Shown piece by piece: positions 23,252-33,789 of a stretch of DNA of 64,000 nucleotides. The stretch lies in the NCBI GenBank assembly GCA_030512335.1, contig JAULSU010000002.1:3162001-3226000 (forward strand). Direction: 5' to 3'. Both the position numbers and the translations under genes were made by a program. This DNA is from Immersiella caudata (lineage: Eukaryota > Ascomycota > Sordariomycetes > Sordariales > Lasiosphaeriaceae). The notes beneath the pieces are model-generated. The model ran no database searches. It saw only the letters and a list, made by a program, of their open reading frames with translations, and was not told the origin of the DNA. Position 1 is the stretch's first letter. Each line of letters starts with the position of its first letter.

Positions 23252-24496
23252 TTATTTGGCTGCCCCAAAATCCAACTTTCGCGCAACCTTCGCGCCACGC
23301 GGGTTGCTCTCATCATCCAGCCCAGGCCGCCTCTTAAGGTCAGAGCCCATTTTCTCCTCACTACCGCCGCCGCGTGGCAGGTCCTCCTTGCGTGTGGGCT
23401 TAGGATCCATCCGCCACCACTTGTGCTCGAGAATCTCATGTGCGGTGATGCGCTTCCGGGGGTCCAGCGCGAGGGTGCGGACGAGGAGGTCCACGCCATC
23501 GACACCGACTGCGCCGAATCGCCCCATGTAGGCGGACCGCTCCCACACTGGTGTCACCTCGCTGGGGACAATGTATTCCTTGAGCTTGGTCACGCCCGGC
23601 CAGTTCTCTTCGGTTGGGGTACCGATTTGTTTACAGATGAGAGAGATTTGCTCAACCTCATTCTCGGCTGGGAGAAAGGGGGCGCGGATGATGAGCTCGG
23701 CGAAGACGAGACCGACGGCCCAGATGTCGACAGCGCCGGAGTAGTGGCGCGCGCCAAAGAGAAGCTCCGGGGGACGGTACCAGCGGGTGATAACGTTAGC
23801 CGTCATGCGGTGGCCGGGTTCTGCGAAGGAACGGGCGAGACCAAAATCGGCCAGTTTGACCTCGCCGTCTGCAGCGATCAGCAAGTTGTTGGGCTTGATA
23901 TCACGGTGAAGGACGCGGTTTTCATGACAGAACCAAATGGCGCGGCTTAGCATGCCCATCCAGGCCTTGATGTCGGCGGCGCCGTAGCGGACGTGGGTGA
24001 CGTCACGGATGAGGGCCTCGAGATCGCCATAGGGGAGGAATTCGAGCACCAGGTTGAGATTTTGGTCTTTGGAGCTGAAAGCAGAAATGAGGTTGATAAT
24101 GTTTGGATGGTGAAGCTCCTGGAGGTACTTGAGTTCGCGCACGGCGTCAGGGGCCATGCCATCCCGGAACTCCTTCTGTTTCTTGATCTTCTTGATCGCC
24201 ACATGCTGGGTTGAATCCTGGCGCGATCTGCCGAGGTAGACAATAGCATACGTTCCCTCTCCCAGCTTCCTGTCTTTGATGTATTTGCGCTTTTCCTGCT
24301 CATTCATCTGTTCAACCCGGTCCAGCGACATGCTGAGGCCGGTCTGGATGTCTTGCCCCGGCGGGCGCACCAGTGCGGGTGTGCCATTTGAAGAGGGGAC
24401 TGCCGACGTCTGCCTCTTGAGCGGAGATGGCGCCGTCTTTTGCGGGTGCGGGTGCAACGCGTCGGCTGGGGGTACGATGAGGGGCGACACGGCCAT
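23252..24496 (-). CDS. CDK7/Kin28-type cyclin-dependent kinase (TFIIH/CAK)
   Basis: A single exon of 414 aa. A disordered N-terminal extension of about 70 residues precedes the kinase: glycine loop LGEGTYAIVYLG (from 79), catalytic HRD at 197-199 in VLHRDIKPNN, DFG at 217-219, and activation segment MTANVITRWYRPPELLFG with the candidate phosphothreonine Thr232. The loop KKQKEFRDGMAPDAVREL replaces a PSTAIRE helix and fits the Kin28/CDK7 subgroup (related to NRTALREI-type helices) better than Cdc2. The family, with cyclin H and Mat1, phosphorylates RNA polymerase II CTD Ser5 and other CDKs. Ala in the canonical TRWYRAPE is Pro here. Confidence 0.85.
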   Translation of the reverse strand: MAVSPLIVPPADALHPHPQKTAPSPLKRQTSAVPSSNGTPALVRPPGQDIQTGLSMSLDRVEQMNEQEKRKYIKDRKLGEGTYAIVYLGRSRQDSTQHVAIKKIKKQKEFRDGMAPDAVRELKYLQELHHPNIINLISAFSSKDQNLNLVLEFLPYGDLEALIRDVTHVRYGAADIKAWMGMLSRAIWFCHENRVLHRDIKPNNLLIAADGEVKLADFGLARSFAEPGHRMTANVITRWYRPPELLFGARHYSGAVDIWAVGLVFAELIIRAPFLPAENEVEQISLICKQIGTPTEENWPGVTKLKEYIVPSEVTPVWERSAYMGRFGAVGVDGVDLLVRTLALDPRKRITAHEILEHKWWRMDPKPTRKEDLPRGGGSEEKMGSDLKRRPGLDDESNPRGAKVARKLDFGAAK

Positions 24497-25405
24497 GGTG
24501 GGTATCGACGGGAGACGGAAGGAAGGCGGGAGGGACGTGAGTTCACGAAGCGTCGTTCACAGTCGGCTTCCTCCACACTCGTGCCCTCTCAGCCTCGCAG
24601 CCTCGAGGTGGGGGCAGGATTCGATAGCCTCGCGCAAGGCCGCTTAATGAGCACCACGGTATCCTCGAGTTGATTTGGTGTGGTCTGGTGCTGCTTGGTT
24701 CGCAATAGTGGGCTTTGTCGTCAGGGTTCGGCGGAAAACCGATCAGCGGCAGGGTCAAGAGAAGATTGCAACCAATCGGCGCCATGCGCCGCTAAACTCC
24801 GCAAGCGCAGCGGCTCCCCACTTTCTGACAGCAGCCAAAATGCTTGGCTGCCCCCCCTGCCGTCGCGTGCCTGACGTCATGGAGGACCACCCACCACCCC
24901 TCTGCCCCCAATCGGGGTCAAGATGCAGTCCGAACAGAAACAAACTGGCAACTTCTTGGGCAACATGACATCGGCCGAGTCGGCTCCGTCCAGAGTCCAA
25001 AGTCCCAATCCCGCTAGGTTACGCATCAACACGGTGGCTTGTACCTCTCGATGCATGAACTCCCTCCCGTGTCCGCCCAGCGATTGATTTAGGTGTTGAA
25101 CGAGGCAAAAGGCCGACGCTCGTTGGGTTTTGCATATTGCGGGCCAAGTATCGCATGTTGCATCACATCACCGCTCACTCCATTTGCTATTTCACCTGTT
25201 CTCGCGACGTGCCTCGCTACTGGTCTGGCGTCTTGAGTTAAACTGTTTCCTCCCCACACTCGTTTTCGTTGCATCGTACACCCTGCCCGTTGTCTTCGGT
25301 ATTACAGGTCAAAACGGCGAAGGATACTTCGCGATAAACTCAACCAAACACAATGCTACGCCTCTCATACTGGGTTTGTTCTCCCGCGCTGGCGCAATTC
25401 CGCCC
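24497..25405. other. Divergent intergenic region kinase/Sfk1-like
   Basis: A 909-bp stretch between divergent genes. The frame of the Sfk1-like gene is open upstream of its ATG to 25130, but no further ATG occurs in it. Nothing else is recognised. Confidence 0.5.
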
Positions 25406-26338
25406 ATGCTAACCACCCTGAAGGTCTTCCCCATTATCGCCGGCGTCGTCTGGCTGGGCACCCTGCTTGGCCTCCTCCTGTACTGGGCATTAGAGACACA
25501 TGGCATGAGATATCCATCCATGTCCCCAAACCAAAACATCGCCTACATTAGCGATGTCGGCGCGGACAAGCTCAAGCCGCTCTTCGTAACGGGCTGCGTG
25601 CTCACCACCATCCTCCTCGACATCTCCTTCGGCGCCGACCGCTACCTCCGCCACAAAGGTCGACTCGTGCCCAACGCCTCGACAACCGAAAAGGTCCTCT
25701 CCGGGCTGACCATTTTCTTCGCCATCATCGGCACGGCAGGTCTGATCCTCCTCTCCATCTTTGACACAGCCCGCCATCCCAAGCTGCACGACGTCTTCCT
25801 CCTCTTCTTCATCGCGGGCTACGTCCTGTCCGCCATCTTCATATGCTGGGAATACCAGCGTCTCGGTAACCGTACGCTCCCTCTCCCGTTCCCGCAAAAC
25901 CGACCCAACCAATCTAACATCCTTCCAGGCTACCGTGACCACCGCGTCCTGCGCATCTCCTTCTGGATCAAACTCGTCTTCGTCATTGTTGAGATCCTCC
26001 TCGCCGCCGCGTTTGTCGCCTGTACCTTCACAGGCAACTACAACCCTGGTGCCGTGCTCGAGTGGGTCATCGCCTTTATTTTCTCGTTTTACGTCTTCTC
26101 CTTCTACGTCGACCTCTATCCTGCTGTGAAGACCAAGAACATGGCCAGTGTCGATCCCGACAAGCAGCATGTCCCGCGGTACACTCCGCCGGTGGACACT
26201 GACGACAGTATCGGAATGACGACGCTGCAGCGCGATGTGGAAGATGGCCGAATCGAGAGGGAATACGGGACGCCTGTGGCGACACCAGCGGCACATCCAC
26301 CACTGAGATACGGAGAGCCGGTGCCCAATAACTTCTAG
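25406..26338 (+). CDS. Frag1/DRAM/Sfk1 family membrane protein
   Basis: Exons 25406-25865 and 25929-26338 flank a 63-bp intron (branch TCTAAC) and give 289 aa. Six hydrophobic segments are visible: VFPIIAGVVWLGTLLGLLL at the N terminus, LKPLFVTGCVLTTILLDI, two around 100-150, and two in the second exon, with the family signature PSMSPNQNIAYISDVGA after segment 1 and DRYLRHKGRL. A soluble tail rich in Pro, Asp and Thr ends the protein. Yeast Sfk1 modulates phosphatidylinositol 4-kinase and lipid asymmetry at the plasma membrane; animal DRAM proteins are lysosomal. ATG 25406 puts the first segment right after the start, as in the family. The intron is a multiple of three with no stop. Confidence 0.8.
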   Translation: MLTTLKVFPIIAGVVWLGTLLGLLLYWALETHGMRYPSMSPNQNIAYISDVGADKLKPLFVTGCVLTTILLDISFGADRYLRHKGRLVPNASTTEKVLSGLTIFFAIIGTAGLILLSIFDTARHPKLHDVFLLFFIAGYVLSAIFICWEYQRLGNRTLPLPFPQNRPNQSNILPGYRDHRVLRISFWIKLVFVIVEILLAAAFVACTFTGNYNPGAVLEWVIAFIFSFYVFSFYVDLYPAVKTKNMASVDPDKQHVPRYTPPVDTDDSIGMTTLQRDVEDGRIEREYGTPVATPAAHPPLRYGEPVPNNF

Positions 26339-26751
26339 ACGAGATAACTATTTAGAATACCCTTGGAGCAGAAGAACTCCGCTCTTTCCACACCTGGAGT
26401 TCAGAGAGAACATTTGGATAGCGAATCCTGAAGGAGAGCCTTTTATTTCGTTCTGCATAGCCTGGGTTGCAAGGCGTTAGGAGGTTACCTATGTACTCAA
26501 TGTCGTTGATGTTTTCCTTAATAGAGATTCTTTGCAGCCCCTGTTCATGATTTGGTACAGTGAAGCCCGCCTGGCTTGTCGCCATTAAAATGTTCCAACA
26601 GACTCCGGCTCCAAAGGCCACTCACTGCCTATACAATGCACAATGCTGAAACGTCTCAGGTGTGTACAAACCCAGAACCAAACACCCGAATGCAAACACA
26701 CAAGCCCGCTGATCCAAAGAAGAAGAAAACACAACACGGTACGATACCCCA
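26339..26751. other. Convergent 3' intergenic Sfk1-like/EIS1
   Basis: 413 bp between convergent stops; probable UTRs. No feature recognised. Confidence 0.5.
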
Positions 26752-29402
26752 CTACTCCAAAAGCTCCGAGAACCTCGAGCCTCTAATCGGGCTGGCACGG
26801 CCTGTCTCCGATCCAGACGCCACAAACTTCGGCGGCGCAACAGGAACCTCGCTCAAGGTTGTCCGCGCCTCTTCGAACCTATCACTACTGCCCATGCTAC
26901 TCACCGACCGTGTGTCCAAGCTGGTACTATCATCTTCATCCTTTCCTTCCATATTAGGAATTCTAACACCGTTCAGATTCGGAGCAGCGGCACCGCTACC
27001 CTCTCCAGGCTCATCGCCAACTTTTCGGGGCGGGCTACTAAAGGCGTCACTCCCCTCCCTTCCTGCCATGGCCACATCTCGCATACTTGCGCTCCTTCGA
27101 TCGTTGATGGATGGCGAGCTGCTGTTTTGTCCCGTTAATCTGGCGAGAGCTGCACCCCCAATGAATTTTTTCTTGTTAGCGTCGCTGACGGTCGTTGGCG
27201 AAGAGGCAGATCGAGGACGCGGAAAGTGGTTCTTCAGCCAAGACTTCACCTTGCGCGCTGGGGAGGGGTTGGGTTCGCCGTCTACCGCGACCGACCCATC
27301 TGCCAGGTCCTTAGAAGTCTTTTGCTTCGAAATGCGCTTGGTAAAGTTGATCGATATCGCACGGGAATGTCGGCTGTTGGCGACTGGAGGTTCGATCTCT
27401 GCCGTTTTTCCGGCTCCTTGTTTCTGAATCGGTTCAGCAGCAGGGATATCAACCGCCGGAGCGACCTCTTTTCCTTTTTGTTTTACATCCTTGATCACTC
27501 TCTTCTGTTGCATCCGCCCAGCTTTCTCCTCTTCCTTTCTGGCTCTTTCTTCTTGTTTGATTTCGGCCTTTCTAGCCTTGTCTTGATCCTTCTGTTGGTC
27601 TGCAAGTGGGTTAACCCGAAATGATCGTAAGTATCCTGGGAAGATGCTTACCCTTTAGCTTCTGATGGATTTCTTGGATCTCTCTCTCTCGTATCTTGTT
27701 CCATTCTGCCTCTGTGGCAAATATCAGTTCATTTTCTCCTCTTGGGGAATTTTCCGTTGACTCGGGAGGCTCGAGAGAGTTGTTCGCTCCTCAGGAAAAG
27801 GACAAAACGGAAAGAAAACCACTCCAACTTGCACTCACCTTCTTTCTTCTTGTCCTCCTCAGCTTTTACTTGAGCTTTTCTCTCTCGTTCGCGTTCAGCC
27901 TTCTCATTGATCTCGTCCAGGAGAGGCTGGACTCTTTGAGCGGCAATAGCCTCGACAGCCTCGCGATCCATGACTTTTCCGCCCCCGATATCAACCTTTC
28001 GCTGATCCTCGAGTCTCGAAGCATCGAATCTGGCTTGTGCTGCAGCTCGGGCTTTCCACTCCCAGTCATCCCTCGGGGGTGCCACCCAGCCAGTCTCTTC
28101 CTGTATCTTCTCATCCATGTTCTTTAGTCGGGCTTGGACATTTCGCTGGGCAGCTGCAAGAAGCGCTTCGCGATCGCGCGCACGCTTTGACTCGTCCACT
28201 TCGGCTAGCTTAGTGTCGAAGAGAGACATCTGCTTGCGGATCTGAATCGACTTTCTCTTGTCCTCAACCAGTGCCCCATCGCTTGCGGACCTCCTCCTCG
28301 CGAGTTTACTCCGGATCGTGCCCAACTTTGTGCGCTGAGGCTGAGTGGATGCTCCATAGTACTCCTCCAGGCCTCTAGTCCTTTGGTGCTCGTCCTGAAG
28401 CTTTGCCAGCCGCTGTTGTGCGAGTTTGTATGCCGCTTCTTGAAGGTTGCCGAAGCCCGTTGGTTGATCGTCGTCATCTACTATGCTGCCGGAGCGGTGA
28501 CGAGTGAACGAAGATGACCGTGCGTGGGCGTTTGCTCGGTCTGTGTTGACCACTGATTGCTGCTGGTTGTACATCTTTTTGGCCATGGCTACAGCTGACG
28601 CATGAATTACATCGTTCCGCCTTTGCTCATCAACCTCGGGCTTGACAGGCGGGCGTGAGGTGAACATTTGTCTATCCATTGTTGTGAACGGAACAGCACC
28701 GGCATCCTCGATAGGAACGTTTGAAGACCTTATAGACGGGCGATGGGCGATTGTCGCTGCACTGAGCGCGTTTGATGCAGCATTGGCCTGGTCAGGATAC
28801 GTCTCCTGGTGCACTGGAGACGACTTGGCCCTCGGGCGGACACCAGCCATTGCGCCTTTTGCCGCCCGCATGGAGCCTTGACGGGCGAGATCCGGAGAGA
28901 CCTTGACATCCGGCGCTGCCATACTGGATTTGTTGAAGGCCAGGAGGGCGGCGGAATTTGATGCTGACTCGGGTGACGACTGACTCTGCTGACGTCGCCG
29001 CTGCGCATTTGCTGAGCCAACTGCGAGGGCCGCAGCTTGAGAGCCTGCCGTGCTTCGCCGGGACTGTACGCCTGAAGCCATCTTACCATTGTGGCCAAGC
29101 AAAGAGGTGGGGGTCCAGGCCTCAATGGGTTTTGTGTTTGCCCAGCCAAGCGAGGCAGCGGCGCTGGCAGCAGCCCCGTCTTTCTTCAGACCCGACGACG
29201 GGAAACTCGGCAGATCCCGCACATTTGCGTATTGGAGCCTTCCCGAGTGGTCTAGCAAGAGATTCTGTGAGCTATATCCTGCACGAAAACACTCAGCGCA
29301 GGACGAAGAGCTGCGGTTGAGCGGGAAGAAGGTAATGTTCTTACTGGATGCATCGAGTCGGAAGGGTGCAGCGGGCGTTTGCGTCAGTGCAGTTGAACTC
29401 AT
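26752..29402 (-). CDS. EIS1: Eisosome protein 1 (Eis1)
   Basis: Minus-strand exons 29402-29345, 29251-27839, 27711-27652 and 27599-26752, with introns of 93, 127 and 52 bp, give 792 aa. Family signatures: RDLPSFPSSG with an Ala-rich AAASLGWANTKPIEAW near the N terminus, and the central coiled-coil region with ARDREALLAAAQRNVQARL, VDIGGGKVMDREAVEAIAA and RVQPLLDEINEKA. The C-terminal third is Ser/Pro-rich and disordered. Eis1 is a plasma-membrane eisosome component in yeast. The 93-bp first intron has no stop and is a multiple of three, so retention would give 823 aa; its donor GTAAGA, branch TAGCTCACAG and acceptor TAG argue for removal. Confidence 0.85.
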
Positions 29403-30693
29403 TGTTGACCACGCCAGTAGAGCGGGGCAGCGCGGGGCCCGTTTCCAGCACGACAAAGAATGCCCCTGTCCTTGTCGACGCCAGGGTGCAGGACAACTTC
29501 TGGGAGCACCTCTACTGTAAATATACTGATCGATGAGGTTTCGAGGGTAAGAATATACTAAAATGGTCATAGGTACCTATGTAAGTGGTTTGAGACAAGT
29601 AGGAAAAGGATCGCTAGGGATAACGGCGAATATTTAGGACTGCGCGGATCGAGGAACAGACACCAAGTCACGGGGTGGGGTAGTAGTGCGAGGCAGGGCA
29701 CAGCTGCGGGCGCTGATGGCTTGAAGAAGCAAGTTCAGTGGACAAACAGATAGAGGCTCTCGGTTCAGAAAGATAGAATGGGAGAAGAGGCAAATTGAAA
29801 TTGTCCATTGCACCCAAAAGGAACATCACCTCTTCTTGAGGGTGAGCAGCTACAACATGTCCAATGACGGCCAGGGCGAATCGCTCACATCGTCATCAGC
29901 GCGTCGACGTCATTGTTCCTCGGCGCTGTACAGGGGAGATCGCTAAAGCAGTGCAACCTTAACATCGCCGACAGCTGCATCGAACCAGCAACCTGGGCAA
30001 CGGTTATTAGGTCTCAGATGCGATGTCTTGCAGCCTACTAACAGGTCGCCAACGTTCGAGTCTCTATTGTTGACATTAAGGGGTAACACCAGCATCCTGT
30101 GAAGCCCTTCCCACAAGGGCGCTGCTCCGTCAAGTGAGAGGTTCTCGATTCATTTGCAGATTTAGCCATCCCGTGCTGTTTTTTTTTTAATTGGTGATGT
30201 CGAATGAACGCGTTGCCCACGATGAAATGATCGATACCTCTGGCCAGCTGGATAGTCACCATCGCGATTAGAGCTGCAAGCGCGACCCGCACGGATGGGT
30301 TGCGGTGCTAACCGCGGGTTAGGCAACGACCCCTGTCTCGCTCCAGGAGCCAAGAGTTCACCAGCCTCCAGTCAATCCCCCAGACACCCCAACATCCACA
30401 GTACAATGTTTTCAAGGAAAACTTCACACGTGTAAATTTCAAGACGGTCCAACTCCATATTATTATTACCTAGGCATGTACCAGCGAACCCCCGGCAGTT
30501 TAAATCTTACCCTTTCGACCCTGTACCCTAATACCCGAGGCAGAGAGTTTCTGGTCTCAACGGCCGGATTAGAGGGTACACTCCCGGCCTGGTTCCCACA
30601 AAGGCTTTCAGACCAATGCAGCTCCTGATAGATATCCTGTAGGTTGATACCGGTAGAAATTAAGCCCGTGTTGGGCTTTGGTGTTCAAGCACC
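29403..30693. other. Divergent intergenic region EIS1/phosphatase
   Basis: A 1291-bp stretch between divergent genes. It holds a perfect 14-bp palindrome at 29568-29581 and an ACACGTGT palindrome at 30426-30433. No ORF with protein features is seen. Confidence 0.5.
30426..30433 (+). promoter_or_regulatory. E-box palindrome ACACGTGT
   Basis: A CACGTG core about 260 bp upstream of the phosphatase ATG. It is the core site for Cbf1/Pho4-type bHLH factors; function is unproven. Confidence 0.35.
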
Positions 30694-31708
30694 ATGAAAT
30701 TTGATGCGTCTTCCGACTCGTCCTCTGTCAACAGTCTGAACAGCGAGAACGGATTTGACAGCATCCTCAACTTTCGAGACGTCGGAAGGACCATCAACGA
30801 GTTTTCGGGCCAGAGGCTTGTTCGAGATGGGATGCTATTCCGTTCGGCGCGGCCCGACGAGGCGACCCAAAGGGATAGGATGCTCCTGAAGGACGTCTAT
30901 GGCATCAAGACTGTTATTGACCTCCGCACCAAGTACACTCACTCCCCTTCCCTTCGATTTCAGAATCTGACAGCCAAGCAGAACTGAACACATGAACGCC
31001 GCAAAGAAGCGACAAGCCGACTTCCGCACCTTTGGAAAATCCAATGCAGCACTAGCAGAGCCTCTTCAGATTTCGGGGATCGGATACCACGAAATAAAGC
31101 TCACAGGTCGGCGCTTCGAGCTCTTCCTGCTTAGCCAACTTTCAGTCTGGAGTTTTATCAAGTTCTTCGTCTTGTTCTTGCTCGGGTTTCGGATGCGCGC
31201 CATCAGGATTCTAGGCCGTGAGGTGATGCTGCCACGCGGCCTAGTCGGCCTGGCTCTTGATACTCTCGACAAGTCAGGGCCTGAGATCGCCCAGGTTAGT
31301 GAAACGCATCACCTCCAAGTCCAAGCGTCACTCATCCTCGTCCAGACATTAAACTCCTACCTCGAACCCGGGGCACTCCCATCACTCGTCCATTGTACCC
31401 AAGGAAAAGATCGGACCGGTATAATAGTCATCCTCGTCCTTCTGATCCTTGGCGTCCCCCCTGACGTGATTGATTATGACTACCGTCTATCTGACGAAGC
31501 GCTCTTTGCAGACCCTGAAAATGAGTCGAGGATAGCCGAGATAAAAGAGATAGGTTTGACAGATGACTGGGGAGAGACTTCTCAGGTGTTGGTTACCCGC
31601 ACGATACAGCACCTTGACAGCAGGTATGGTGGAATCGACTACTATCTTGATGGAATTGGCTTTGACGATGCAAAGAGGGTGCGGTTACGGGAGATCCTGT
31701 TGTACTGA
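30694..31708 (+). CDS. IphP-type tyrosine/dual-specificity phosphatase
   Basis: Exons 30694-30932, 30982-31294 and 31346-31708 (introns of 49 and 51 bp) give 304 aa. The first junction restores DLRTKTEHMNAAKKRQ, a family motif. The N-terminal FRDVGRTINEF segment and RSARPDEAT precede the catalytic loop HCTQGKDRTG (Cys201, Arg207), matching the Y_phosphatase3 (IphP-like) group found in fungi and bacteria. A hydrophobic stretch (LFLLSQLSVWSFIKFFVLFLLGF) in the middle could touch membrane. The family dephosphorylates phosphotyrosine and sometimes phosphoinositides; the substrate here is unknown. The second intron is 51 bp without a stop, but removing it restores PEIAQTLNSYLEPGALPSL. Confidence 0.82.
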
Positions 31709-31829
31709 TGGCTACTGGACCGTTCAAAGTACAAGACCAGAAATCAAATAAAGTTCGGGCATCAACGCTCAAAGGCCCCGGTCACCCAGGATGAATGCTC
31801 TAGTTCGTTTACTTCATGATTCTCAGCCC

Positions 31830-33146
31830 CTAAAGAAACTGGGGACGGACTCTCGCTGGCCCGAGCTCTCTCCTGATCTCATCCAGCTGCTCGATCCCGT
31901 TCCTCCACTTCCCCTTTTTTACTCGCTTCTTGCCGTGGAGCGAGTATCCTTCCAAGAACTCGTCTAGCGCGCCATCAAAGTCTTGTCGCACATTCCCTTG
32001 AACACTTGACACCCCCGAGACCCCTGAGATGGACCCCAAATCGTCCATGTCGGCGTTGTACTCCTCCTCAATCTTCTCAAAACGAGCATCCAAGATTCCG
32101 AGCTGCTCCGTTCGCAGAAGCGAGGATGAAGTCATTGAGTATGCCGACGGGTTCGTCATGGCACCGTTTCTCTTCTTCCTCCGGCCTCCGTTCGTAGTGG
32201 TCGTCCATATCGACGACTGTACCTCGGAAGCCCCACCAGAAGCTGTCGCCCGTGGCTTCTTCTCCACCTTTTGATCGCTCTTGAACTTCTTGAAATCCTC
32301 CATCCAGTCGTCCGATGGACCCTCTTGCATCTTTGAAGTATCCACAAGCTGCGGCACCTCATCCTTCATGGCTTTCCTGTACTCCCCTTCAGGTTTTACC
32401 GTCCCATCTGACTCCCATCCCTCATCGTCGTCATAGTCGTCGTACTCCCCCTCAAACTCATGCGCGCTGAGTTCCTTAGAATCTTTTGCCAACTCCTGGA
32501 AGATATCCTCATCATCATCCACATACGCATCGTCCTCCAGCGCCTCCAGCGCCTCCCGCAACCGCGGATCCATATCTGGCTGAAACCCCGCAATCGCATC
32601 TGGCACATCCTGCTGCGCCTGATACGTCAACCTTTGCAGATTCTTGGATGGCAAGATCTCCTCGTCAAACAAGTCCTCGGACGCATTCTGTAAGTCCAAC
32701 TTGCGCAACGACTCCTCCAACGATGGCTGCTTGCCTTTCCCCTTCGGCTTCATGTTCGCCTCGATGAAAATCGCATCGCCTGAACCCGTGCCGAGGTCAC
32801 GCATGTGCTGCATGTAATCATACTCGGTGTCATCGAAGTAGACGCCATAGTTGGCGGCTTCGCCTTCGTTGGCGCGGATGCTGAGGGCGTCGGACCCTAG
32901 TTCGGAGGCCAGATCGTTCAGGCGCTTGGATTTGACAGAGGCTGCGGAGGAAGAGGCGGCATTGGGAAGTTGGGTTGGGTTGAGGACCATGGAGGGGGCC
33001 GACTCGTCGTGGATGAGAGGGTCATTTTGAGGGCGGTGAACGAGCGTGAAGTGCGTCGCCGTCTTCTTGTCGCTGGAGGAGGGTTAGTTGCAGGAAGTCG
33101 ATGTGGGAGGCTGGGTGTGAACGTACATCCACTTTCCTTTTGGCAT
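31830..33146 (-). CDS. LTV1: Ltv1, 40S ribosome assembly and export factor
   Basis: Exon 1 (33146-33127) encodes MPKGKWI; after a 54-bp intron, exon 2 (33072-31830) completes 420 aa. The start MPKGKWIDKKTATHFTLVHRPQNDP is the family hallmark (phosphorylated, Lys-rich), followed by the conserved YGVYFDDTEYDYMQHMRDLG and long Asp/Glu-rich blocks, and a basic C-terminal YSLHGKKRVKKGKWRNG motif. Ltv1 joins pre-40S particles with Enp1 and Rps3 and leaves upon phosphorylation. It is divergent from LSG1, which acts on the 60S particle. Confidence 0.93.
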
Positions 33147-33789
33147 CTTGGCGGTTGTTCGCAACAGCTCGGGTCCGCGGTGTGTTGGTAACCTCAAGGC
33201 GCAACTAGAGAACTAGGGTTGTTGTGACTGGGTACGAGGTGGTGGTGGGGGTTGACAACAGCAGAAATCGGGCAGGGCTGTGGATTTTTTTGGCGGGGTT
33301 TATCTTATCTTATCGTTAGTACATTTCAGTCCTGTGTCATAGAGGTACATGGAGCCAAAGATGACGGCAATGCCACGATGCGCCCGCCTCCTCACAATTA
33401 GTAAGGTGCATCATCCACAAGTAAAGACAAATTTCCGCATAAGTTTGAACCCGAATATAGCATTTGATATGTTTTGAGAAAGTTTGGACGGGTGACAGCG
33501 GACTTGAAGACAAGCCGTAGAATAGATGAAAGTATATTTTCGTAGTCTTGTACGCAATTTCGTACAGTGGCGTACCGCGACTGCCCTAGATGTGCAAGGA
33601 TGCAAATTTGCCCCTCCATTCTCATTTATCAGCAACTGATCGCCCAAGATCGCGGGACACCCCGCTTGGGTTATTTCTGCGACAGTTACGACCTCCCTTT
33701 TCTTCATCCCTCGAAAAGAAGCGCTGGGATCGCGACTACCTGAATTTACAGGAAGGAAACGTACCAAGTCGCCGCGACAAACCTCCAAA
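33147..33789. promoter_or_regulatory. Shared divergent promoter LTV1/LSG1
   Basis: 643 bp between the ATGs of two ribosome-assembly genes. A telobox-like element lies at 33214-33224, 68 bp upstream of LTV1. No ORF is credible. Confidence 0.5.
33214..33224 (-). promoter_or_regulatory. Telobox-like element CAACAACCCTA (LTV1)
   Basis: The 11-mer reads CAACAACCCTA on the LTV1 strand and is identical to the elements upstream of MRPL7 and RCY1. It is followed by G rather than A, so only one CCCTA unit is present. Confidence 0.4.

Noticed and set aside
23075..23950. Plus-strand ORF of 291 codons opposite the CDK7-like gene
   Set aside because: Shadow of the kinase; no conserved pattern.
30038..30292. 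Minus-strand ORF with a signal-peptide-like start
   Set aside because: The apparent start codon is GTG, the downstream part lacks any pattern, and no splice or promoter support is seen.
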